Shown here: positions 1-6,162 of the stretch, in pieces
Layout: the number at the start of each line of letters is the position of its first letter
Numbering within the stretch: position 1 is the first letter of the stretch
DNA from: Chloroflexota bacterium
Lineage (GTDB): Bacteria; Chloroflexota; Anaerolineae; B4-G1; SLSP01
Reading direction: 5' to 3'
Assembly (NCBI GenBank): GCA_022707725.1
Contig: JAKJAB010000003.1
Span: 18,676 to 36,171 of the forward strand
Length of the DNA stretch: 17,496 nucleotides
Notes under the pieces: generated by a model
Databases searched by the model: none
What the model was told of the DNA's origin: nothing
Seen by the model: only the letters and a program-made list of their open reading frames with translations
Position numbers and translations under genes: made by a program

Positions 1-423
1 GATCCGCGTCGCCATCCCTTTGACTTTCTCCAGGTTGTTGTAGCCGTTGGCGGGCGTGTGCCACAGCTTGAGCCGGACGTAGTTGACGCCATGATCGGCC
101 AGAATCTCGAAGATGTCTTGCGCCTGCCCATCGGCGTTGTAGAAGACGCCGCCCTTATCTTCCACCTGGGGCAAGCTCGAAATATCCACACCTCTAATCT
201 CCAAACCAGAGGCAGGCAACGCGGCTGTAGGTTGCGACGATGTCATATCCACCTCCTCCACTTGCTCTTGGACAGGGACAGGCGACGCGGTCACACTTTC
301 CACAGTGGTCATAATCACCTTTTCCGGTTGTTCCTGAATTGTGCCGCGCGAACAACCGGCAACGCTCGAAGCAACCAGCGCGCCGGTCAAAAGGAAAACC
401 GCCAGTTTTCTCAAGATGTGCAT
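1..423 (-). CDS. GH53-type arabinogalactan endo-1,4-beta-galactosidase, lipoprotein (partial, N-terminal 141 aa)
   Basis: An open frame runs from an ATG at 421-423 to the left edge with no stop, giving 141 residues; the C-terminus is outside the window. Residues 1-24 form a lipoprotein signal: basic start (MHILRK), hydrophobic core, and a V-A-G-C lipobox with Cys24. A 40-50 residue Thr/Val/Glu-rich linker follows. From about residue 80 the text (GVDISSLPQVEDKGG, then a YNADGQ-like segment, then GVNYVRLKLW) matches the start of the GH53 catalytic barrel, which cleaves beta-1,4-galactan. Inference: a surface-tethered enzyme acting on pectic galactan. The Shine-Dalgarno is a GAAGG unusually close to the ATG, so the start rests on the signal peptide. 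An extended -10 lies about 85 bp upstream. The family call is by motif recall; the two catalytic Glu residues are not in view. Confidence 0.82.
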   Translation of the reverse strand, partial: MHILRKLAVFLLTGALVASSVAGCSRGTIQEQPEKVIMTTVESVTASPVPVQEQVEEVDMTSSQPTAALPASGLEIRGVDISSLPQVEDKGGVFYNADGQAQDIFEILADHGVNYVRLKLWHTPANGYNNLEKVKGMATRI

Positions 424-457
424 CACCTTCACCACGATTACATCGATGAAATGGAAA

Positions 458-487
458 AATCTGCGTGAATCCGCGAAAATCAGCGTC
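458..487. repeat. Three-unit 10-bp tandem array (AATCnGCGnn)
   Basis: Three consecutive 10-mers, AATCTGCGTG, AATCCGCGAA and AATCAGCGTC, sit end to end at 458-467, 468-477 and 478-487. They share AATC-n-GCG. The array lies in the predicted leader of the GH53 gene. It resembles the short-period arrays in other gaps of this window. Confidence 0.7.
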
Positions 488-508
488 CAATGAAACAGGT
501 CCGGCAAA

Positions 509-517
509 ATTATAGCA
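509..517 (-). promoter_or_regulatory. Extended -10 promoter for the GH53 gene
   Basis: On the minus strand TGC-TATAAT occupies 517-509, a perfect -10 with a TG extension. No good -35 is seen at 16-18 bp, as is usual for extended -10 promoters. The start would be near 502, leaving an untranslated leader of about 80 nt that contains the 10-bp repeat array. It lies back to back with the plus-strand promoter at 523-550. Confidence 0.5.
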
Positions 518-522
518 TCAAA

Positions 523-550
523 TTGACATTTCTCTATCCACTTCTACAAT
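523..550 (+). promoter_or_regulatory. Sigma70-type promoter for the GNAT gene, giving a leaderless start
   Basis: TTGACA at 523-528 and TACAAT at 545-550 are separated by 16 bp. Transcription would begin 6-8 bp past the -10, at about 556-558, which is the A of the ATG at 558. The upstream ATG at 549 lies inside the -10 hexamer and so should not be in the mRNA. Confidence 0.6.
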
Positions 551-557
551 GCGCCCT

Positions 558-1475
558 ATGATCACCATCCGGCCCGCAACCCTGGCTGACGCCGCCGCGA
601 TCAGCATTGTCCACTGTAGCACCGTGGATGAGTGGCGCGATCCATACACCCGCCAACCCACGGACGAAGCAACGCTGAATCTCTTCGGGCGCTGGTACAA
701 TGGCGGCGACTGGATGAGCGTCGAGACGTGCGCGATCCACCTCAACGGATTGCTGCTGCACGGCCATCTACCGCTTGTCGCCGAGGCTAATGGCGTCCTC
801 GTCGGCGAGGCGGAGTACTACGTCAACCGCGAACCTGCACCCTTCGGGCCGCACCTGCACCTGTCGGTGCTCTACATCCACAAGGATTGGCAGGGACAAG
901 GGATTGGGCGGGCATTGATCGAGGCCGGCGTGGGACACGCGCGCGCGCTTGGCTGCCACGCGCTGACCACACAGCCGGAGCCGGAGATGGCCGGCTTCTA
1001 CCAGCGGCTGGATTTTCAACCGTGGCTACGCGCCAAAGAGATGCAAACGACGATTGGAGGAACATCCCCACTTCTCACGCACCTGTCCCAAAACAGCGGG
1101 CCTCCGGAGCATCTCGCGTTGCGCATCGGGCGGTATCAATGCGGCGTGCAAGGGTGGGAAACACTCTGGCCGTCGTTGGCGATCCCCGAACTGGCGGCGC
1201 TACGCCGCAACGTGTGGCACGGAAAACTCGATGAAATACCGGTTGTACTTGGGTTGCGCGAACAATTCCGCACCCCCACGCAGGCCGATGGCTATGCCTG
1301 GCTGCCCCCCAGCGCCTCACTGACGCCCGTGGTCGCCGCGCTGCGCTCATTGGCTACGTGTGAGGGTTACAGCGCCGTCGATCTCCTGCTGCCCGAAGAC
1401 AGCCTGCCCGAATTACGAACCGCGTTCAAGCTAGACTACCAAACCACCGTCGATTTGTGGATAAAAAAGACCTGA
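558..1475 (+). CDS. GNAT-family N-acetyltransferase with about 150-aa C-terminal extension
   Basis: A 305-residue protein. The N-terminal half (about residues 1-157) is a GNAT acetyl-CoA-dependent acyltransferase. It starts MITIRPATLADA and has a beta4 strand (HLSVLYIHKDW) leading into the acetyl-CoA pyrophosphate-binding motif A, QGQGIG at residues 112-117. A late FYQRLDFQPW motif is typical of the fold's end. Residues about 160-305 are not recognisable; they may be a degenerate second GNAT-like domain or a substrate-binding module. The start at 558 rather than the in-frame ATG at 549 was chosen because 549 lies in the -10 box, there is no Shine-Dalgarno before either, and MITIRPA is a typical GNAT beginning. 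The gene stands alone, divergent from GH53 and convergent with rny; its TGA lies inside the terminator stem. The substrate cannot be read from sequence. Confidence 0.85.
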   Translation: MITIRPATLADAAAISIVHCSTVDEWRDPYTRQPTDEATLNLFGRWYNGGDWMSVETCAIHLNGLLLHGHLPLVAEANGVLVGEAEYYVNREPAPFGPHLHLSVLYIHKDWQGQGIGRALIEAGVGHARALGCHALTTQPEPEMAGFYQRLDFQPWLRAKEMQTTIGGTSPLLTHLSQNSGPPEHLALRIGRYQCGVQGWETLWPSLAIPELAALRRNVWHGKLDEIPVVLGLREQFRTPTQADGYAWLPPSASLTPVVAALRSLATCEGYSAVDLLLPEDSLPELRTAFKLDYQTTVDLWIKKT

Positions 1476-1497
1476 CAGAACATCTGTCAGGTCTTTT
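1465..1497. terminator. Bidirectional intrinsic terminator between GNAT and rny
   Basis: A perfect 14-bp stem pairs AAAAGACCTGACAG (1465-1478) with its complement (1484-1497) around the loop AACAT. The flanking A and T runs serve as the U-tract on each strand, so it can end both the plus-strand GNAT and the minus-strand rny transcript. The GNAT stop codon (1473-1475) is within the stem. Confidence 0.9.
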
Positions 1498-1520
1498 CCG
1501 TTTAATCCGTTCGATCCGTT
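1497..1520. repeat. Three TCCGTT units at 9-bp period
   Basis: TCCGTT occurs at 1497, 1506 and 1515, an exact 9-bp period, just downstream of the rny stop and touching the terminator. The 10-mer TTAATCCGTT (1502-1511) recurs at 14596-14605, in the grpE-dnaJ gap. Confidence 0.65.
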
Positions 1521-1524
1521 GAGA

Positions 1525-3054
1525 TTACTTCGCGTACTCCACCGCGCGCATCTCGCGGATGACCGTCACCTTGATCTGACCCGGATACTCCATCGTATCT
1601 TCGATCTTGCGAGCCACGTCGCGAGAGAGGCGCAGGGCGGCTAGATCGTCCACGTCGCCGGGTTTGACGACGATGCGCATCTCGCGCCCGGCCTGAATCG
1701 CGTAAGCCTCTTCGACGCCGGTGAAGGAGTGTGCGATGTCTTCCAACGCGCGGATGCGCTTGATGTAGTGCTCCAGGCTTTCGCGGCGAGCGCCAGGCCG
1801 CGCGCCGGAAATTGCGTCGGCAGTCTCGACGATGATCGCTTCCAGGCTCTGCTGCTCGGCTTCGTGGTGATGCGCCTCGATCGTGTTGACGACCGCCGCC
1901 GGGACGCCGTAACGGGCCGCCAGTTCCGCGCCGATGGTCGCGTGCGTACCTTCGACTTCGAAATCCACGGCCTTGCCAATGTCGTGCAGCAGGCCGCCCA
2001 AACGCGCCACATCGGTGTTCGCGCCCAATTCTGCCGCCAGCAAACTGGCGAGTTTGGCCGTCTCCACCGCGTGCGCTAACTGGTTCTGCCCATAACTGGT
2101 GCGGAAGTGCAATTTGCCCAGGAGCTTCATCAACTCAGGATGCAGCGGGGGGATTTCAGCCTCGTAGACCGCGCGTTCGGCCTGCTCTTTCATGATCTGA
2201 TCGACCTCTTCGCGCGCCTTTTCCAGCAGCTTCTCGATGCGCGCCGGATGAATGCGACCATCGGCGACCAGGCGGTGCATCGCGCGGGCTGCGACTTCAC
2301 GCTGGATGGGGTTGAAGGATGAGATGGTGATCATTTCAGGGCTGTCATCGACGATGATGTCGACGCCGGCTTTCTGTTCGAAGACGCGGATGTTGCGCCC
2401 ACCGCGTCCAATGATGCGGCCCTTGAGTTCGTCGTTGGGGATTTCGAGCGTCTTGGTCGTCAGCTCGGCGACCTGCTCAGTGGCGATGCGCTGCACCACC
2501 ACGGTCACGATTTCACGGGCGCGGCGCTCGGCTTCTTCGTGGGCGCGCATTTCCTCTTCGCGAATCACGCGAGCCATATCCTGACGGCTCTCTTCGGCCA
2601 CCCGCTCCAAAAGCAGCTCACGAGCCTCGTCGGCGGAGAGATTCGATACGCGCTCTAATGCCTCGCGTTGCTCCTCCTCCAACTTCTCCAGGTCATTGGT
2701 CCGTTTGTCCAGCGCGCTTTGACGTTTGTTGAGCAGTTGCTCACGCTTGTCGATGCGATCCTGACGCGCATCCAACTGATCACGGCGACCCTGCAATCGC
2801 TCTTCCTCACGACGCAGCTTCTCGCCGCGACGGTCCATCTCCGCTTCGAGTTCAGTGCGTAATTTGAGCGCCTCGTCCTTCGCGTTGAGTACCGTATCGC
2901 GCGCCTGCTTCTCCGCTTCTTCCAAAAGCCGGGCGCGCATAGCCTCCAGGTTTCCCATTTCTTTCTGGTAATTTTCCTGGCGCATTCTGTAGCCGACAAA
3001 GCCGCCTACAGCCAACCCAAGGAGCAACAAAACGATGCCAATTATCCATTCCAT
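1525..3054 (-). CDS. rny: Ribonuclease Y
   Basis: A 509-residue membrane-anchored endoribonuclease that starts decay of many mRNAs in bacteria lacking RNase E; the family is usually about 520 residues. Domains in order: one N-terminal transmembrane helix (about residues 3-22); a long charged coiled coil (about 25-185); a KH RNA-binding domain with GRIIGRGGRN at 212-221; and an HD metal-dependent phosphohydrolase domain with the LLHDIGK motif (H357, D358) and the EAHHHE segment near 393-398. The C-terminus ends in a conserved VTVIRE-type strand. The ATG at 3052-3054 has a GAGG Shine-Dalgarno 8 nt upstream and overlaps the end of recX by 13 bp, so the two are almost certainly co-transcribed and translationally coupled. 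It ends just before the shared terminator at 1465-1497. The mature product should sit on the inner face of the cytoplasmic membrane. Confidence 0.97.
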   Translation of the reverse strand: MEWIIGIVLLLLGLAVGGFVGYRMRQENYQKEMGNLEAMRARLLEEAEKQARDTVLNAKDEALKLRTELEAEMDRRGEKLRREEERLQGRRDQLDARQDRIDKREQLLNKRQSALDKRTNDLEKLEEEQREALERVSNLSADEARELLLERVAEESRQDMARVIREEEMRAHEEAERRAREIVTVVVQRIATEQVAELTTKTLEIPNDELKGRIIGRGGRNIRVFEQKAGVDIIVDDSPEMITISSFNPIQREVAARAMHRLVADGRIHPARIEKLLEKAREEVDQIMKEQAERAVYEAEIPPLHPELMKLLGKLHFRTSYGQNQLAHAVETAKLASLLAAELGANTDVARLGGLLHDIGKAVDFEVEGTHATIGAELAARYGVPAAVVNTIEAHHHEAEQQSLEAIIVETADAISGARPGARRESLEHYIKRIRALEDIAHSFTGVEEAYAIQAGREMRIVVKPGDVDDLAALRLSRDVARKIEDTMEYPGQIKVTVIREMRAVEYAK

Positions 3055-3701
3055 GTCCAGTGTTCCTCGCTTTCTTCGGTATCAAGTTGGGAGAAGGGCT
3101 GTGTAGCGAGAACTTCCTGGATGATGTCCGGTGAGAATCCGCGCCGCATCAGGCGATCCCAGAGACGGCGGCGAAACTGATCAGGGGGTAGATGCGCCAG
3201 ACGGCGAGCCTGCTCGGCAGCAACCTGCTGCGCGGCGGCGACCTCGTCGTATTCCGTCAACGTCATTTCGATCACGTTCGATGCAACGTCTTTCTGACGC
3301 AATTCCTGTACCAACATCCGCTTGCCTCGGGGACGAAAGCGGGCGCGATTGTCCGCCCAGTAACGCGCGAAAGCCTCGTCATCCACCAGGCCGACCGCCC
3401 GCAGACGGTGCAACACTTCGGCCACCGTCGCCTCGGCAAAGTCACTTTCCAACAAGTAACCCTGCACTTCGGCCTCGCTGCGTGGACGGAAAGAGAGATA
3501 GTTCAACGCCTTCTCGCGCGCGCGTTCCACTTCGTCAGCCAGCCGCAACGCCGCGATCTCGTCGTCCGTGAGGATCATCCCCACGCGCAAGTTCGCCGCA
3601 AGCAGCACAGCTAAACCAAAGGCAAAAACATCATCCAGATAAACGTTAACCCGGTCACTGGAATGTTTCTGGGGCTCCAGCGCCGTAATCCGTCCAGCCA
3701 T
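3042..3701 (-). CDS. recX: RecX-family regulator of RecA
   Basis: RecX binds RecA filaments and limits recombinase activity. The protein begins MAGRITALEPQ, followed by a VNVYLDDVFAFGL segment matching the RecX N-terminus. It then has three-helix repeats, seen in ALNYLSFRPRSEAEVQGYL and in GLVDDEAFARYWADNRARFRPRG-ELRQKDV. The ATG at 3701 gives 219 residues and is preceded by GGAAGGGC about 4 nt away. An in-frame ATG at 3713 adds four residues (MEGQ) but has no ribosome site. The 3' end overlaps rny by 13 bp. recA is not in the window. A strong intrinsic terminator ends only about 20 nt before the start codon, with a structured tract behind it, so expression probably depends on read-through or regulated antitermination. 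Confidence 0.9.
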   Translation of the reverse strand: MAGRITALEPQKHSSDRVNVYLDDVFAFGLAVLLAANLRVGMILTDDEIAALRLADEVERAREKALNYLSFRPRSEAEVQGYLLESDFAEATVAEVLHRLRAVGLVDDEAFARYWADNRARFRPRGKRMLVQELRQKDVASNVIEMTLTEYDEVAAAQQVAAEQARRLAHLPPDQFRRRLWDRLMRRGFSPDIIQEVLATQPFSQLDTEESEEHWTWNG

Positions 3702-3721
3702 TTGCCCTTCCATATAAACAG

Positions 3722-3752
3722 AAAACGGCCATGGCAGAACACGCCATAGCCG
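3722..3752 (-). terminator. Intrinsic terminator immediately upstream of recX
   Basis: On the minus strand a 10-bp stem (arms 3752-3743 and 3735-3726, one G-U pair) closes a 7-nt loop. It is followed by TTTT, then CTGTTT. The T-tract ends about 20 nt before the recX ATG. This spacing fits an attenuator as well as the end of an ncRNA or of the upstream adenosyltransferase transcript. Confidence 0.8.
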
Positions 3753-3874
3753 CCTGACGAGCTAAGCAAATTGAGACAAGTACGCTTCCAAGCACCGCCA
3801 ACCGCTAAGGTTGGCACGCGAAACCATTTATGCTCTTCGGCCTACCGATTTCAACGATATTCCCCAAACCGAGC

Positions 3875-3917
3875 CTTGGGAAGTCATGGCCTTCCCGCTT
3901 GGGATCCTAGTCATGGC
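3875..3917. repeat. Direct repeat CTTGGGA...AGTCATGGC inside the structured tract
   Basis: CTTGGGA and AGTCATGGC are joined at 3875-3890. They recur with a 4-bp insertion (TCCT) between the halves at 3898-3917. The first copy forms one arm and the loop of the 3878-3896 hairpin. Confidence 0.65.
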
Positions 3918-3922
3918 TAAAC

Positions 3923-4040
3923 TACAACGCATCTACCGTCAGGGCGTACCAATCGCCCCGTCACTTCCTGGCGGGACAAAGCCCCGCCGATCCCGGAATC
4001 ACTCCGGGGTACACCATAGCATCAGTTCATACAACGCATC
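3923..4040. repeat. 11-bp direct repeat TACAACGCATC (3923-3933 and 4030-4040)
   Basis: TACAACGCATC occurs exactly at 3923-3933 and 4030-4040, and both copies are followed by (C)TAC. The CGCATC part of either copy can pair with the single GATGCG at 4046-4051, so two mutually exclusive stems are possible in the RNA. Confidence 0.6.
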
Positions 4041-4072
4041 CTACAGATGCGATAAAACAATCTCACCTATCT

Positions 4073-4081
4073 ATTTTACCA
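4073..4081 (-). promoter_or_regulatory. Candidate extended -10 promoter of the structured tract
   Basis: On the minus strand TGG-TAAAAT occupies 4081-4073; the -35 region 17 bp upstream (TTTCCC) is weak. The predicted start is a G near 4066-4067, about 45 nt past the adenosyltransferase stop codon. Confidence 0.4.
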
Positions 4082-4110
4082 GAATTCCGAGAATAGGGAA
4101 ATGGTTATCG

Positions 4111-4671
4111 TCATAAAGAGCGGTCAGCATTCAGCCGGCAGCGTTCAGCTTCAGCATCGACCTGAAGTGCGGCGACGAACAACAGCGACGAGAGACGGTT
4201 GAGATAGGCCAGATTCGCCGCACCGATACCCGGCTCAGCCTCGGCGAGCGCCACGACGCGGCGTTCGGCCCAGCGAACGGCGGTGCGCGCCACGTGCAAG
4301 GCCGCACCGGGAACGGAATCGCCGGGCAATACGAACGCGCGCAAGGGCGGCAGCTCCGCTTCGAATTCGGCGATGCGCGCTTCGAGCCACGCCAGATCGT
4401 CCACACCCGGACCGGGATAGCGCCCACGGGCTTCCGGCGTCGCCGAGAGGTGCGCCATCAGGCCGACGAAATGCTCCTGCACGGTCCGCAACATAGCCTT
4501 GAGCGTGGCATCGTCTACCAGCGCGCGTGCCAAGCCGATCGCAGACGTGGCCTCATCCACCGCGCCGACGGCCTCCAGCAGCGAGCCGCTTTTGGCAAGC
4601 CGTGCCTCCCCACCCAACCGGGCCGTTTCGCCACGATCGCCCCTTGCCGTGTAGAATTTAGAATGAGTCAT
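4111..4671 (-). CDS. PduO-type cob(I)alamin adenosyltransferase
   Basis: A 186-residue cytosolic enzyme that transfers the adenosyl group of ATP to cob(I)alamin to make coenzyme B12. Visible family hallmarks are the N-terminal ATP-binding stretch (FYTARGDRGETARLGG), the segment EAVGAVDEATSAIGLARA, FVLPGDS, LHVARTAVRWAERRVVAL and YLNRLSSLLFV; the length fits the family. The usual T-G-D-x-G-x-T is altered to A-R-G-D-R-G-E-T, a small oddity to check against relatives. The start is the ATG at 4671, which has GGAGG 8 nt upstream. An in-frame TTG at 4686 also exists, but it overlaps that Shine-Dalgarno and is rejected. No cobalamin riboswitch motif is seen upstream. The gene is divergent from lysA, and no B12-dependent mutase lies nearby. 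Confidence 0.9.
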   Translation of the reverse strand: MTHSKFYTARGDRGETARLGGEARLAKSGSLLEAVGAVDEATSAIGLARALVDDATLKAMLRTVQEHFVGLMAHLSATPEARGRYPGPGVDDLAWLEARIAEFEAELPPLRAFVLPGDSVPGAALHVARTAVRWAERRVVALAEAEPGIGAANLAYLNRLSSLLFVAALQVDAEAERCRLNADRSL

Positions 4672-4703
4672 CGTGATATCCTCCAATCAATCACGGAAAT
4701 GGT

Positions 4704-4709
4704 AGTATA
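4704..4709 (-). promoter_or_regulatory. Candidate -10 (TATACT) for the adenosyltransferase
   Basis: TATACT lies on the minus strand at 4709-4704, 33-38 bp before the start codon. No clear -35 accompanies it. Confidence 0.35.
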
Positions 4710-4743
4710 CTTCCCCCAAAATACCAGCCATTAAGGTCGTTAC

Positions 4744-4778
4744 AGTCCTTTGACCTTTTGACCACACGACTAAGGACT
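4744..4778. repeat. Inverted repeat AGTCCTT-N21-AAGGACT upstream of lysA
   Basis: Perfect 7-bp arms at 4744-4750 and 4772-4778 flank 21 bp that include two TTGACC copies (4750-4755 and 4758-4763). It lies between the adenosyltransferase promoter and the lysA start. It could be an operator or a leader hairpin. Confidence 0.45.
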
Positions 4779-4804
4779 ATCTGACGGTTCTCAGGAGCAT
4801 ACCT

Positions 4805-6079
4805 ATGAGTTTTCACATCCGGGATCGCTATCTCTACTGCGAAGGGATCAACGTCAAGGACCTGCAAAACGCGGTTCAGAACAGTCCCTTCTACCTCTAC
4901 AGCGCCGCGCAACTCCGGGCCAACGTCGCCGCCTACGCCGAGGCGCTTGCCGGCCTGCCGGCGCGCATTTCTTACGCGGTCAAAGCCAACGGCAATCTCA
5001 CCCTGCTCCGAATCCTGCGCAATCTGGGCTGCGGCGCGACATTGGTGAGCGGCAACGAGCTGCGGCTGGCGCTGCTCGCCGGGTTCGATCCGGCGGATAT
5101 GATGTTCAACGGGAACGGTAAACGGCGGGACGAGGTGGCACTCGCGGTGCAGCACGGCGTGACCGTCAATATCGACAGCGAATTCGACCTGGAACACATC
5201 GCCGCGGCGTCACACGCCGCAGCCGCCCGCGGCGCCGCCAGGCCCGTCGATGTGCTGCTGCGCGTCAACCCGGACATCCGACCGGACGTACATCCCTACG
5301 TCGCCACGGGGATGCGCGATTCCAAGTTCGGCATCCGCGCCGAGCAATTGCCGTGGTTCCTCGACCGACTGAAGGGCGAGCCGCTCCTGCGCCTGGTCGG
5401 CCTGCATTGCCACCTCGGTTCGACGATCAAGGATGTGCAAGTTTTCCACGATGCGACTATTCTGATGGGCGATCTCACCAGTTCCATCCGACAACAAGGA
5501 TTCGAGCTGCGCTACCTGAACCTGGGCGGCGGCCTGGGCATCGATTACGAGCGCACAGGGGAAATGCCCACACCGCAGGCGTTGCTCGACGCGCTGCGCG
5601 GACAACTGCCTGACGACCTCACGCTGATCGTCGAGCCGGGACGCAGCATCGTCGGCAACGCGGGTGTACTGATCTGCTGCGTGACCGGCGTGAAGCGCAA
5701 TGGCGATAAGCACTTCATCGTCACCGATGGCAGTATGGCGGCGCTCATACGCCCGGCCCTCTACAGCGCATACCACCAAATCGGCTTTGTCGAACCGGTG
5801 AATGGAGAACCGCGCGTTTTCGACATCGTCGGCCCGGTGTGCGAATCCGCCGACTTCCTGGGCAAGGCACGCATGCTGCCCACACCCCACGAGGACACCG
5901 GACTGGTCGTTTACGACGCGGGTGCTTACGGCTACGCGATGAGTTCGAGCTACAACCTGCAACTACGTCCTGCCGAATATCTAGTCGATGGCGACCGGGT
6001 GATGCAAATCCGCCGCGCCGAGACGTTCGAGGATGTGGCGTTGGCGCAGTCACCCCTTTCCGTTATAATGCCGCAGTAG
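4805..6079 (+). CDS. lysA: Diaminopimelate decarboxylase
   Basis: A 424-residue PLP enzyme of the fold-III (alanine racemase-like) decarboxylases that makes L-lysine from meso-diaminopimelate. The PLP-binding lysine is Lys60 in ISYAVKANGN. LVGLHCHLGS (about 197-206) and the glycine-rich phosphate loop LNLGGGLGIDY (239-248) follow. EPGRSIVGNAG (278-287) and the catalytic Cys346 in GPVCESADF come next, and YDAGAYGYAMSSSYN (370-384) closes the active site. Length and motif order are normal. The ATG at 4805 has an AGGAGC Shine-Dalgarno at a good distance. LysA is preferred over the related ornithine/arginine decarboxylases because of the GPVCES motif and the HCHLGS form, but substrate specificity is inferred. 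Its last 40 bp contain a promoter for the next gene. Confidence 0.93.
   Translation: MSFHIRDRYLYCEGINVKDLQNAVQNSPFYLYSAAQLRANVAAYAEALAGLPARISYAVKANGNLTLLRILRNLGCGATLVSGNELRLALLAGFDPADMMFNGNGKRRDEVALAVQHGVTVNIDSEFDLEHIAAASHAAAARGAARPVDVLLRVNPDIRPDVHPYVATGMRDSKFGIRAEQLPWFLDRLKGEPLLRLVGLHCHLGSTIKDVQVFHDATILMGDLTSSIRQQGFELRYLNLGGGLGIDYERTGEMPTPQALLDALRGQLPDDLTLIVEPGRSIVGNAGVLICCVTGVKRNGDKHFIVTDGSMAALIRPALYSAYHQIGFVEPVNGEPRVFDIVGPVCESADFLGKARMLPTPHEDTGLVVYDAGAYGYAMSSSYNLQLRPAEYLVDGDRVMQIRRAETFEDVALAQSPLSVIMPQ
6041..6069 (+). promoter_or_regulatory. Promoter inside the 3' end of lysA for the nucleotide operon
   Basis: TTGGCG at 6041-6046 and a perfect TATAAT at 6064-6069 are spaced by 17 bp. The start would be near 6076, just before the lysA stop (6077-6079). 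The leader of about 87 nt contains an 8-bp inverted repeat (TTTCCATA paired with TATGGAAA). Confidence 0.6.
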
Positions 6080-6162
6080 ACGCGGTTTCCATACCGCATG
6101 TTTGATCTGACGCGCTATGGAAAGCGCGACTACAGATTACTTTTATACGAAGCAGGTGAACT

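Larger units (their letters stand above)
3715..4067 (-). ncRNA. Candidate structured leader or ncRNA of unknown family, upstream of recX-rny
   Basis: This is the only gene-free stretch longer than 300 bp. No frame in it reads as a convincing protein. Perfect or near-perfect hairpins occur at 3797-3815 (7-bp stem, 5-nt loop), 3837-3848, 3878-3896 (6 bp), 3942-3958 (5 bp), 3970-3988, 3992-4008 (6 bp) and 4035-4051 (6 bp). The stem at 3970-3988 extends to 8 bp with a G-U pair only on the minus strand, while 3992-4008 extends slightly better on the plus, so strand rests mainly on the terminator at 3722-3752 and the -10 at 4078-4073. Transcription from about 4067 would give roughly 350 nt. I looked for hallmark motifs of tmRNA, RNase P RNA, SRP RNA, T-box and cobalamin riboswitch and saw none. 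Function unknown. Confidence 0.45.

Noticed and set aside
549..557. ATG at 549 as the GNAT start
   Set aside because: It lies in the TACAAT -10 hexamer, and the next in-frame ATG (558) is at the predicted transcription start.
3715..4067. Assignment of this tract as tmRNA, RNase P RNA or SRP RNA
   Set aside because: No tRNA-like T arm and tag frame, no GAAAGTCC/ACAGAA core, and no GGAAGCAGC domain were found on either strand.
3811..4116. A 101-codon plus-strand frame in the structured tract
   Set aside because: It starts at a TTG inside a hairpin, has no ribosome site or codon bias like its neighbours, and crosses the hairpins and direct repeats.
4672..4686. TTG at 4686 as the adenosyltransferase start
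   Set aside because: It overlaps the GGAGG site that serves the ATG at 4671.
5210..5962. A 250-codon minus-strand frame opposite lysA
   Set aside because: Antisense shadow of lysA; no family motifs, low-complexity composition and no ribosome site.
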